The position numbers and the translations under genes were made by a program. From Chondrus crispus (taxonomy: Eukaryota; Rhodophyta; Florideophyceae; Gigartinales; Gigartinaceae), in NCBI RefSeq assembly GCF_000350225.1, contig NW_005179114.1, positions 91,720 to 155,719 on the forward strand: 64,000 nt of DNA. Direction: 5' to 3'. Below are positions 1-9,527 of this stretch, piece after piece. How positions within the stretch are numbered: position 1 is the first letter of the stretch; each line of letters opens with the position of its first letter. The notes under the pieces were generated by a model. The model was given only the letters and a program-made list of their open reading frames with translations. It searched no databases and had not been told where the DNA came from.

Positions 1-222
1 CCGACGCGGCTCTTCGGCCTCCGACCCTGGCAACGGCGCCGCCCCTGCCGGGGCGAACACCAAGGGCGTACGAGCGGGCCGCGACTTCTGGAACGCGATG
101 ACAGGCGCCCCCGTAGGAGCCACGGGACCCACGGAGGGGGGAGTAGAGACACCCGCGGCATCGGCCGCCGCAGTGGACGGAACGGTAGCGTCTCCCGACG
201 AGGTGGGGAGCAGAGGTGTCAT
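1..222 (-). CDS. N-terminal part of antisense accessory ORF of a gypsy element (partial)
   Basis: Reading the minus strand from the ATG at 222-220 gives an uninterrupted, Pro/Ala/Ser/Thr-rich frame running off the left edge of the window. It contains the short motif FQKSR within a proline/alanine-rich stretch. The large antisense ORF of element A (36973-39513) has the same motif in the same kind of linker, and both lie just upstream of a polypurine tract and LTR in antisense orientation. I therefore infer that this is the same accessory gene in a diverged relative of element A. The rest lies outside the window. Its function is unknown. The plus-strand frame at 98-442 across the same bases is a shadow. 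Confidence 0.5.
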   Translation of the reverse strand, partial: MTPLLPTSSGDATVPSTAAADAAGVSTPPSVGPVAPTGAPVIAFQKSRPARTPLVFAPAGAAPLPGSEAEEPRR

Positions 223-396
223 AACACGAGGAGCAGCCGGCGCGCGTGACGAGCAAGCGGGCGTGTGGGAGTGGAAGCAGAGGAGTCACGAAGTGGAAAG
301 GAGGGATTATCGGGGAGACGGCACGCGACACCCCTCGCCAAGGGGGATTGCTGCAACGAAAGGTGCCACGATACGCGACCGCGGACGGTCACCCTT

Positions 397-409
397 AAGG
401 GGAGGGCCG
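397..409 (+). promoter_or_regulatory. Polypurine tract of left-edge gypsy element
   Basis: AAGGGGAGGGCCG directly abuts the LTR start at 410. It matches in position and form the polypurine tract of element A, which ends GAGGAGGGGGCCG immediately before its 3' LTR. In LTR elements this tract primes plus-strand DNA synthesis. Its place marks the LTR at 410-1063 as a 3' LTR whose element body lies to the left. Confidence 0.55.
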
Positions 410-1063
410 TGTGGTATAACCCCCCCTGGGGCTTTATTTTAGATTAGATCAACTCAGAATCGGATCGGTTACTGTAGGGCTCGATGCTCTACAGTACCAA
501 CACGTGTACCCCCAAGTACAGGGCCGACGTGTACACATGTACGCGCGGGACCGAAGAGCGCGCCCACACGTGTACTGTCAGCCCCGATGGCTGACAGTAT
601 TACAGTGTCGACCGACCGCTACAGTACACCAGTACTGTACTATTATGATAGGTTATTACGTACATTAAATATGGGGCGGACCGGCGGCGGGAAAGGGCGA
701 CAAGGAAGGACTTGTCGACGACCGACCGCCGAGGGTTGACTCCCCGCTTATTCTAACCGCGCGCCTTCGCCTTCGCGCTCGTTAGACGACACCGAGCGCG
801 GGTAGAGGACGCGCGACGCACGCCCACGAGCCGGATCCACCTCCGCCCGTCGGTACTGGATCGTTACCCAGTACCGCACCGGGGCGTCGAGGCGTCGATC
901 CGCTCGCGCGTGCGCGCGTCCTCCCCGATCCCGCCCTACCACGCTACCCGGGCCCGTGCTCCGGTTCCGTAGTGGGTATCCGTCTTCCCTTGTCTTCTCC
1001 CTCTTGAGGGTCTCGGCAAGAACTGAGTAAACACCCCGCTCCGTTGGGGGTGTTTATACTACA
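410..1063 (+). repeat. 3' LTR of a gypsy element related to element A
   Basis: Starts TGTGGTATAAC and ends TATACTACA, like element A's LTRs (TGTGGCATAAC...TATACTACA), with nearly the same length (654 against 663 bp). Shared blocks include the ACACGTGTAC-type repeats, a hairpin with arms at 574-583 and 589-598, the ATTATGATAG block near 645-654, the CATTAAATA block near 663 and the GTTGGGGGTG stretch near the end. It is clearly diverged from element A's LTRs. Its partner 5' LTR is outside the window, so the target duplication cannot be tested. Confidence 0.75.
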
Positions 1064-4000
1064 CCAGCCCTCCCATACGTGATTACCTCCTCTGCGGTTC
1101 TCAGATTGTTTAATGACCCCGATCAATCCCTGTCCCGACGTCATTGACGTCTATACAAAGTCGTCATGTACCATCTCCTCCTCTTTCTCCCAATTTCATC
1201 CTTCTTTTTCCCCTGGTTCCTCCACGAAGGTGGAAGACCTTTAGCCTATGCTATCACCTTCGGTACTCGGGCGGATTGGCTTCGTTTCATTCAAAGGGGG
1301 ACTACCCTTCCAATGACCCATCCTCCATGTCCTTTAGGATGCCTCTCCCCGAAGTCTCCGGGAGGCGTTCATGTATTGACATACGGTCGTCCCGTGAGTC
1401 TCATCAATTCGCAGGTGAGTCGTCAATAAGTTCCCTGCATCGTTTCCCCCTTTTTAGTCATTGGGATAAAGTCCGAAGTCCCACCGAGGCATTCCGAGGT
1501 CCAACAAGTGACTGTTTGTAGTAGAAGTGTCTATAAACGTTTGTGTGCGTTGGCATTTTCACCGCTACTGCGAAACGACTGTAGGTTTGCGAGCCTCTAT
1601 TGGCCCCTTTTCACGGACGACGTCGTCAGGTTTGCCCGCCCAATGGAAGGTGACAAATAACTGTAGTGTCCATGAAATCCATGCACGGAGGTCAACGTCT
1701 TCGTGTTTCAGCTTGAAAAGGTGGTCTTTGAACAGCTGGTGTTGCCAGGGCACATGCAGAAACTTCGTAGACAATTAGGTAGGTTTGGCGTGTGTCAAGA
1801 CCGATCACTCCGCTTACGGAAACCTTGGGCAGTCGTATTTCGGGTGGGCCTCTCCCATGTCGGTCACTGCATTATCAGAGTGCGGCTCCGATCTTCCCTT
1901 CGGTATCATATCCCTGCTGCTTGTCGCTCCGCAAAAAAATTGAGTCGTTGAAGACTGCCGACTTGATCCGCTTTCCTCGCGTGGGCTTCCCTCGCGAATA
2001 TAAAAATCGTCTGCCGTTGTCATTCTCGACGGCACACAGCCGCTCCCGAACCATCAGCGCGATGGGCAGTCACCGTTTCAACGATTTGTTTTGACAGCAG
2101 TCCAAAGGTACCATGTAAAAAGACTTTTGCTCTCGAGGAGCCCGGGTACATCTTTGGCGTCGACGTTATCCATTAATTGCGCACCAAGTTTCTCTTTTGT
2201 ACATACGGTCCGGCTAGGGGCCCGCGTAGCGAATCTCGACTTCCCGTCTCTTCGGGGTCCGCTTCTCTCAGCCTCCTTTCTCGGGTGCGAGCCTTTTGAA
2301 ATCCCGGGTTCTGATGCAGCAAGGGTTTGCTCATTCTGTTGTTCATGTGTGACGTCGTCGACGACTGCAGTGCGTGGCACCGATGGTCTTCACATCAAGG
2401 GCCTTGATACTTGGTCATACCCTCGATACGTTCGTGAAGAACATACCAAGTAACCGGTACAAACATACCCTACCTTGCGACGCGTTCGTCTTCAAAAAGA
2501 GAAAGCGTAATCACGATAGATTTGTCCCCTGGTCGACTGTGGGAGAGGGTCTTTCCCTATTGGGCGACGTCGTCAGGGTGAACATCCCTTGAATTGCCAA
2601 CCATCCCGATCGTCTTTTCGCAGTCACTTGACGTGCGTCCACTCGGATTACCCTCTCGGCAGAAGAAAAGAAAAGGGCAGTGCTACTGTCAAAGTGCCGA
2701 CGGAGGACCTCGCATGAGGTATGCAGTTGTGTTTTTTTGGTGGAACCCTAGGTCCACCAAAAAACACACCTGTGTTAGAACACACAAAAGGAATGGTGTG
2801 TTTGCTGAGGCCACGTTGTGTGGAGGGAGGTGACAGTCATAAGAGGCGCAGCACATTTTTGTACGCATCTACCAATTTAGGGTTGATTCCAGAGAAAACG
2901 TATCCGCGTCGGTGACGCGGCGAAACCATGCTTGTGACATCTTGCAATGGGTCGTCCCATTTAAGATGGGACGTGAGGCGTAGTGTGTAGAATATGGAGG
3001 TTGTGAGGGCGTCGTCCCGAGGGGTCCTTCAAGTCGGACCCGTTTCGACGGGTCGCGGTAGTCGCCGTTCCGGTCTTCACGATTTGACGACGTCTTGTCG
3101 CGGGGCGAGGCATTACTCTTCAACGAAGTTTTTGGGGGTCCCCATTGTATAATCGCGTTGGGTCCCGTGCCACACGAGGAATCTCTTCGACATTTCCTCA
3201 CTTGGTCCAACCTGATCTCCCCCACTTCCCGAGAGCTCCTGCAGTCCGCTCCTTCGACGTCGCGCATGCCTCCAGTCACTGTACTATATATAATTATTTG
3301 TGTTGTCCTTCGGACACTCCTCCATCTGCTCCAGCAGCGCGTTCCTCCTGACAAGCACATAGAATTTCACAACTTTGCCCCCTTAAGCAACAAATAGGCA
3401 CTCGCTCTCCTCTTCGGCTTGGACCACAGCGTCGTAGTTTAGTGGCGATCATCGCATCGCAAGTCTTACTTGAATGGAAGTCTTCAGGCGTACGTCACAC
3501 GGCATTCTTTTCGCTTCCGGCGATGCGGGATTCGTGCACTGTACGTCACAAATAAAACAAAGACAGAATCAAAGAAAACAATGACGAAAACAAAGAAAGA
3601 GAAGGAAAGCTTTTGGTGGTAGGCCGGTAAGTAGGTTGTTCGTCGCGCAGGTCAAGTGTAGGAGCGACGAAACTCCTCCGTGCCCATCATGCTAACACAT
3701 TAATGTCCCCCTTGATGACGAAGTCGTGTGGTAAGATATGACGCGTAATAAGCGAGCTCGTGACACTTTGTTGCCGTCGGTAAGAGTCTTGTGCGTTCTT
3801 CGATCCTTTCAGAAAGAGGACGGATGTCCTCAGCCTTTGTACGAGGCCGTGTAATTGCGCGTGGTGCAGGCGGCTCAGGGCGGTCATGGTCCATGTGGAA
3901 TCATCCTGTCGCTCGTCGAGCGGACTGTAGGCACTGCAAATGAACTGGGCAAGTGCCCTTGGGTCGATCGGTCACGGCTTCGCCGGTGGCGAGTCTTGAC

Positions 4001-4300
4001 TGTGTGCGGTCGCCTATGAAAATTTGCCAACAACATTTCGTACAAGTGCGGGCAATTTCTTGAATTATAGTTAATTTTGCGGGAACTGGCTGGAGCTCAG
4101 TCGGCAACTTGTACTGATCAGTTCGCAGCTTACCAGAAGCGAACCATTATTTCTTTCGATCAAATTAAGTCTCACGGGTGAGGATCGCTGATTCAAACGT
4201 CATTCCTTCTGTGTCCGTCGATGACGTGTGGGGGTGCTCGTGTAGACTTCGTGTCTCCTCAGGGAATCCCCTATATCTCTAACACCTTGAAAACGCGTCG
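1064..4300. other. Unassigned 3.2-kb stretch
   Basis: No open frame here has convincing coding character; the longest, on the minus strand at 2869-3360, has no recognisable motif. It lies between the left LTR and the 3' end of element B, where element B's 3' LTR should be. I could not find the TGTAGTGCAAT/ATTGCACTACA ends of that LTR family here, so the 3' LTR is deleted or too decayed to see. The stretch holds one clear hairpin at 2728-2768. Confidence 0.4.
2728..2768. repeat. Hairpin with T-rich/A-rich arms
   Basis: Left arm TGTGTTTTTTTGGTGGA (2728-2744) pairs with TCCACCAAAAAACACA (2753-2768), with one bulged T and an 8-nt loop, ACCCTAGG. The context is unassigned DNA, so it could be a remnant of a small fold-back element or a transcript-end structure. 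Confidence 0.6.
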
Positions 4301-4353
4301 CGTATCCGCTCCTTCCTCTGACGAGACTCCGCCATTTGCTCGTCTGGTACGCC

Positions 4354-4689
4354 TCACTCTGACTTCCCCTTTCGCACTTCTGCCCTCTCCGTCGCCTCGG
4401 GCTTCCAAAATCTTCTTGACACGATCACCCTGGTAGTGCGCGCGTGGCCTGCGGTGGCAGCGGCAACGTCTTCTTCCGAAAATATCTCGCAACCGCGCTG
4501 CGCGGTAACTGCGGAACCGGTTCCCACGTCGCGTCCTTCGTCCCATAACCATACTACTACCCTGAGGATTAATTCCTCATCTTGATACCCGTGGTCGATG
4601 ATCTTCTCTATGACGTACTCGGCGTCCGCCTCCTCTCCATCGCGTACGGGGTTACTTAATTCCTCTTCCTGAAGATCCTCCGATGTCAC
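4354..4689 (-). pseudogene. Integrase C-terminal chromodomain of element B (frameshifted)
   Basis: The frame reads AEYVIEKIIDHG followed by acidic residues, which matches the first half of a chromodomain (EYxVExILDHR). At about 4550 the reading jumps by one base. In the neighbouring frame the expected second half appears, with a YGYG...ATWEP core and a basic tail. Chromodomains on the integrases of chromoviruses bind methylated H3 (typically K9) and steer integration to heterochromatin; that role is established for the family and is inferred here. The one-base shift destroys it in this copy. Confidence 0.65.
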
Positions 4690-4799
4690 TAACTCTTCTG
4701 AATTAACTATCTGTGTAGGTCGTGCGGTATCTCCGCCGACCGATTTCGACTAAATTTTCCTCGACCTCTTGTGTCTGCGCCCGCGCGTGACGGTCGTCC

Positions 4800-5540
4800 T
4801 CACTCTCCATCGCGTCCTTGATCTGTCACGTGTCCGCTTACGTACTGTAGGGCCTGATGTAGACCTGATGTGGGCGGTTGTTCCATCGGACTTGGAACCA
4901 GTTCTACTCGATCTCGCGAAACGCGTTCCTCCTGATCACCACTGGCGATGACAACCGTATTCCTGTCTGACTGCTCGACTGCATGCGGACCCGTGGCCAC
5001 TTGGGCCAATTTTTGTTTAGGTTCCGTAGCCGTACCTTGCTCCTTTCGAAGGAACACCTCGGACCCTACGGGTATGTCGTACTTCGGCTTGCGAAGTCTC
5101 GCATCGAAATTTCGCTTATATCTCGCCTGTTCCTTGCGTAGGCTCCTGTCCGCGGTCTTCATCAGACTCTCCAACCATGATTGCCATTTTAGATAATAGG
5201 CTCTCGGGGAACCAACTTGTTCCAAATGAGGTTGCGCCTGTAGCGCAAGGCTTCTCGGTGCCCGAGCTAAGACCAGCTCAAAAGGGGCGATGTTCGTAGT
5301 TCGATGAAGTTGTGTGTTGTAGGCGAACGTCAGCGCGTCGCTAAACAAGTCCCAATCCTTCGGATGGTCTCCGACATACTTCCGTAGCGCAGACAATATA
5401 GTCCGATTAAATCTCTCGACTTGGCCGTTGGCTTGTGGGTGGTACGTAGTTGTAAAGACATTCCTGATGCCAAGAATTCGGCAATTATTCTGGAAGTAAT
5501 TGGCTGTGAACTGCGTCCCATTGCCAGACAGCAGCTTCAC
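4800..5540 (-). pseudogene. Integrase catalytic core, second half, of element B
   Basis: Contains the block after the second catalytic Asp of a retroviral-type integrase: LLSGNGTQF, YHPQANGQVERFNRT (catalytic Glu in QVE), FAYNTQLHRTT and PFELVLARAP, then the SH3-like tail with GSEVFLRKEQ and DRVELVPSP. The position that should be the second catalytic Asp (LLSDNG in relatives, including element A) is Gly here, so the DDE triad is broken. It is separated from the first half by a TGA stop at 5562-5564, where TGG would be expected. Confidence 0.8.
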
Positions 5541-5561
5541 AGGTGGTCCATAAATGAAAAC

Positions 5562-5957
5562 TCAGTTGTGTACAAAGGCCTGCGCAATGTGGGCGGCGGA
5601 AATCTTCTTCAACGGTACGGTCCGTACCAACTTCGAATAGCGGTCGCTGATCACTAAAATGTACCGGTTGCCTCGACTTGTGGTGATGAGTTCTCCGAGT
5701 ATATCAATCGCGACAAATTCCAATGGAGCGTTCAGCGTGAACAGCTGCATCTACTTCGCGTTCTTCCTGAGCTTCACTCTTTCTCGCGCCCAATCCGCGC
5801 AATTCCTGGCTACCGCGTAGCAATCCAGCGCCATTGTAGGCCAATAAAACGATCTTCTCAAGGACTTATACAGTTTCCTGCCTCCTGGGTGCCCTGCTAA
5901 TTTAGCATAATGGCTCAAACCTAGGACACGGTCCTTCAGTGATTGTGGTATTACCAC
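5562..5957 (-). pseudogene. Integrase zinc-binding domain and first half of core, element B
   Basis: Two adjacent frames. 5957-5751 carries the HHCC-type zinc domain region (HPGGRKLYKSLRRSFYWP, then NCADW where the paired cysteines should be; one Cys looks lost). 5750-5562 carries the first catalytic Asp in VAIDILGEL and the ISDRYSKL motif, ending at an in-frame TGA. The chromodomain end and core match the integrase of element A closely (LAIDILGPL, ITDRFTKL). The coding sequence is broken and not functional. Confidence 0.75.
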
Positions 5958-6269
5958 TTGTACGAACTCCGCAGAGATTCGACATAAAATTCCTTCAGGT
6001 TCCTCGGCCTCCGTTGTGAACGACTTCGTACTTCCATTTCCTCCTTAGTTCGAATACAGAAAGGGTCGACGTCCTGCTCGCGTAGAAGCTCTTCCCGAGG
6101 GACGGCTTGGAATTGATCGAGACGGTCCAAGGCGGCCCCCGCTTCAAGGGCGAGGAGGTCGTCTAACCGCTCAAAGTCTTCGCCATCGTCCTCCAGGGCT
6201 TCCATTTGTTCCAGCATGAAACATGGTATCTCCTCGTCGACGTCGTTGCTGGTTTCGCCCTCGGTCCAC

Positions 6270-6627
6270 AATCTTTACAACGCGTCCGCTTGCGTGTTGA
6301 CGTTTCCGTTCTTGTATTTGATCTCAATATCAAATTCTGAGAGGCATAGCCTCCATCAGATTAAACGTCCACTAGGGTCCGTTACATTCATCAACCACCT
6401 CAACGAGGAGTGGTTGGTATGCACTATGAAGTGCTCCCCGTATAAATACAGTCTCAAGGTCTGGACGGCCCAAATGACCGCCAAACATTCTTTTCGGATA
6501 CAGAATAATCCCTTTCGGCAGCAGCCAGCGTTCTCGAAAAGAACCCGATGGGTTTACGCTGTGCATCAGGATGCGTTTGAAAAAGCGCGGCCACAATCTG
6601 ATAATCGCTCGCATCGGTGTCCACTGA
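6270..6627 (-). pseudogene. RNase H remnant of element B
   Basis: Directly after the reverse transcriptase stop (TAA inside what should be PYxVDTDAS) the same minus-strand frame resumes with SVDTDASDYQI, the first RNase H motif with its catalytic Asp. Further RNase H sequence is present but scattered over frames down to about 6360. RNase H removes the RNA strand during reverse transcription. This copy is dead. Confidence 0.6.
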
Positions 6628-7617
6628 TTACGGGAGGTCCTTCCTTGGCAACGCCAGCACCGGTGGTGCTAAAATGGCGTCCTTGAGCTTATGTAAAGCT
6701 GCCTTGCACGGTTTGTTGAACTCTGCGATTTGGACCGGTTGTCCCTTCTTCAGCAGTTGGTTTAACGGATGCACGATTTCCGCGTACTGTGGGACAAATC
6801 TTCGATACACGTTACACAAGCCGAGAAAGCTCCTCAGCTGTGTTTGTGTTTGAGGGTACCTCACTTGTTCCAAGGCCGCGGTGCGGGCGGCATCGACTTC
6901 TAACGTGCCGGGCCGTACTACATGGCCTAGGTACTTGATTCTTTCGACGAAAATTTCGCACTTGCGCAGCTTCAGCTTGACTCCTGCTTTCTCCAGAACT
7001 GAGAGGGTTTCGTCAACATGGATCATGTGCTCCTCCCAAGACTTGCTGAAGATAATGATGTCGTCTAAATAGACCAAGCAAGATTTCCAACGGACAGGCG
7101 AGAGCAAAATATCCATTGCTCTCTGAAACGTCGCTGGCGCATTTGTAAGCCCAAAGGGCATTCTTGCGAATCGATATAAACCGGAATGACATGAAAAGGC
7201 CGTCTTGTCACGGTCATTCTCTGGAATTGGCATCTGCCAATATCCTGAAATGGCGTCCAACGCCGAAAAAACTTTGGTGTCACCAGGCGAGTCTAAACAC
7301 TCGTCCATCCTTGGTAAAGGGTACGTATCCCTAACTGTAACTGCATTCAATTTCCGATAGTCGACGCAGAAGCCCATCGATCCATCCGGTTTCGGAACCA
7401 GAAATACGGGCGATGCCCACTCTGATTGTGCCGGCTCAATGACTCCTGCTTCCAACATCTTCTGCACCTCCAATTCCTCAATCTCCCCGACCTTCGGTCC
7501 GGCACGGTACGGAGCTTGCGCCATGGGGCGAGTCTCTGGAGTCAACTCGATCCGATGGACCGTGGTGTTGATCTCTACGAGAGTCCCGTCCCACATGTGT
7601 GAGTACTTCTTCAACAT
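6628..7617 (-). CDS. pol: Reverse transcriptase domain of element B (partial pol)
   Basis: A 329-codon open stretch holding the Ty3/gypsy reverse transcriptase core: EAGVIEPAQSEWASPVFLVPK, DYRKLNAVT, TYPLPRMDE, FSALDAISGYWQMP, RMPFGLTNAPATFQRAMD and the catalytic YLDDIIIFS. RNase H should follow but a TAA stops the frame at its start. Reverse transcriptase copies the element RNA into DNA in the virus-like particle. The domain itself looks intact, but the polyprotein around it is broken, so this is a conserved fragment rather than a working gene. Confidence 0.85.
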   Translation of the reverse strand: MLKKYSHMWDGTLVEINTTVHRIELTPETRPMAQAPYRAGPKVGEIEELEVQKMLEAGVIEPAQSEWASPVFLVPKPDGSMGFCVDYRKLNAVTVRDTYPLPRMDECLDSPGDTKVFSALDAISGYWQMPIPENDRDKTAFSCHSGLYRFARMPFGLTNAPATFQRAMDILLSPVRWKSCLVYLDDIIIFSKSWEEHMIHVDETLSVLEKAGVKLKLRKCEIFVERIKYLGHVVRPGTLEVDAARTAALEQVRYPQTQTQLRSFLGLCNVYRRFVPQYAEIVHPLNQLLKKGQPVQIAEFNKPCKAALHKLKDAILAPPVLALPRKDLP

Positions 7618-7764
7618 CTAACGGAATCTTTCGGGCAGCCGGTCCGGCACGTGGCTCAGGTCGAGTTCCTCCACGTCCGGCGGTGGGGGCTCGGTCCGTC
7701 GTTCCGGTTTCGTAGATACAGTCGCGGGGAGCTCGTCCGACCGTTCCTCCAGCTGGTCCTCGCG

Positions 7765-8480
7765 TTATTGTTCCGAAGATGTACTTCTTCTGGCATCCTT
7801 AAGCGGCGAGGTAGAATTAATAAAAATTTCTCCTGTCCTCTCTTGAACTCCAAGCCCTTCTCCGATTGTAGTCTTGCTTTCCAACAGGGCCCTTGGGTGC
7901 GGTAGAAGCTCTGCTACCACTTGACCCTTCTGAACCCTGACAGGATACTGTCTAAAGTTCGCCACTAATAAGCAAAATGGCCTGTCAGGCTCCGCTTGAG
8001 CCACCCCGTTTGAACTCACCAACCCATGCTTGTCGTACAGAGGCGAGTAGGGCTGGACCACGACGATTCCTTTTGAAACACATTGGACTACTTGTTGCGT
8101 CCCTGGTTCAATCGTCGTCGCCTTAGCCACTTTCACCTGCAGGGATATCCTTTCCCCTTTTCCATCTTCCTCGTCCTCTCCCTGAAGGAGAGTCCGGTTC
8201 CCTTGTCTCGGCGAGAATTTCCGGACAATCGGAACCTCCAAAAAACCCGCCAACTCCACCTTCTTCCTCCGAGGGTAAATAGCTTCTACGAACCGATCAC
8301 AGTAGTCCGCGCCTAGAATTAGCGGCACGGCGAGTTTCTCGCATACTATAAATTCGGCTGTAGCCACAAATCGTCCAAGCCTCACAGGCATCTTGATCGT
8401 ACCAACGGTGCGAAGCGGCCTGTTATTGGCATCGCCGATGTCCTGCGTGGGTGCAAAGGAGACCAGAGTTTCCAGACCTG
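7765..8480 (-). pseudogene. Element B protease, C-terminal part, and protease-RT linker
   Basis: The minus-strand frame carries VPLILGADYCDRFVEAIY, the second conserved block of the retroviral-type aspartic protease (hydrophobic-hydrophobic-LGxDF/Y). The same block in element A reads VPVLLGTAFIDAHVRSID. The active-site DTG half lies across the inserted transposon at 17556-17700. The open frame continues into the transposon's inverted repeat up to 8535, but those codons are not from the protease. A glutamate- and arginine-rich linker follows toward the reverse transcriptase. Confidence 0.75.
8479..8480. other. Target-site duplication of the nested transposon, left copy
   Basis: TG here and TG at 17556-17557 (CA on the element B coding strand) flank the nested transposon. 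Removing the transposon and one copy rejoins the element B protease in frame, giving codons for ELPPGLE, equivalent to DLPPDW of element A. The target duplication is therefore 2 bp. Confidence 0.7.
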
Positions 8481-8890
8481 GAACACTGGTTTGGTGGTAA
8501 CCAGAATTTGGGATACCAAACAGTACCAGGGGCACCCCTTCGGATTCCAGATATTTTTATATGGTTGTAAAGCTTAGAGCAGTAGTAGTGATATGCAGAA
8601 AACAGAAGTGGACAAACCAAAATAGTTTAGAAGTTATCGTCCAACATGTACTCTCTAAATCTGGGGGATGGGGGGTTCTGTATAGGCCAAATCAAAAAAA
8701 TTATCATACAATTTTACTTGGAAATTGAAGTACAATTTTTGTTATATAAAAATTTGATACCTGTTCACAATCTGCCGACAGAATTTAATCCTAAATTCTG
8801 TCTGGACTTGCTCGAAGTTGGCGATTGTGGCCCACTTCAAGCCTCCCCGACCCACTACGATGACCCGTATCGTCACGTCCACCCCCCCCC
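8481..8890 (+). repeat. Left terminal inverted repeat of the nested transposon
   Basis: About 405 bp that reappears in reverse complement at 17150-17555 with scattered substitutions and small indels. It contains an AT-rich block (8696-8760) and its own small inverted repeat, CAGAATTTAATCC/AAATTCTG, near 8780-8802. The protein-like frames seen in both copies are mirror images from the repeat, not genes. Confidence 0.9.
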
Positions 8891-9527
8891 GCGTTGCGAA
8901 CTCCAAGCCCAAGTCCAATTGGGAGATAAACTCCCAGCCGATATTCGTCTGACAGAAAATCAGGAGCTGAAGGTGGACAGCCCCCCCTCACTGGTGAGGT
9001 CGAACCCATCGGCCGTACCGTTGATTGCACATCCAGCCACTGCCAAGTCAATTGATAAGGTGGTCAATATCATCAAGGGAGTGTGGCTTCGTGATAATAC
9101 ATATTGGTAATTTGTTCCGGCTTAATATGTGCATTTCGTAGATCTAGGAAAGGTTGAAGAGAAATAAAAGTTATGTCTGCCTCGAAGGAACCTTCGCTAC
9201 TTGCTCACATCAACGAACTACATGTCGGGCCTCAAACAACTAACGTTGCAGTATGGTGGGGTGTGCGCTGGAGAAATATCTATGGTAATGCGCATTTGTG
9301 GCATATATATTGCAGTAGAGAGACTGGAGGCAGTCAGATGCTCTTTTGCCAGTTACTGCTGTAGGCTCAGCTGATATGAATATCTTTGGTCAAACCCAGG
9401 GTGCGTCGCAACCGGCCTTTGGTACTGCTGCACCCACGTTTACCAAAGTTTACCAGGGCATTGCACCCTCACTACCGTATCTGACTGCGTCAAGCTGACC
9501 ACCGAGTAGCGGAGGCCACCCAGCATA
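8891..9527. other. Left internal flank of the nested transposon
   Basis: An open plus-strand frame continues out of the inverted repeat to 9110, but it has no recognisable motif and no own start. 9111-9527 has no convincing frame and is the 3' flank of the convergent transposase gene. Confidence 0.35.

Noticed and set aside
8423-8620. Small proteins inside the transposon inverted repeats (also 17419-17667 and 17131-17475)
   Set aside because: They are mirror images produced by the inverted repeat itself and have stops soon outside it.
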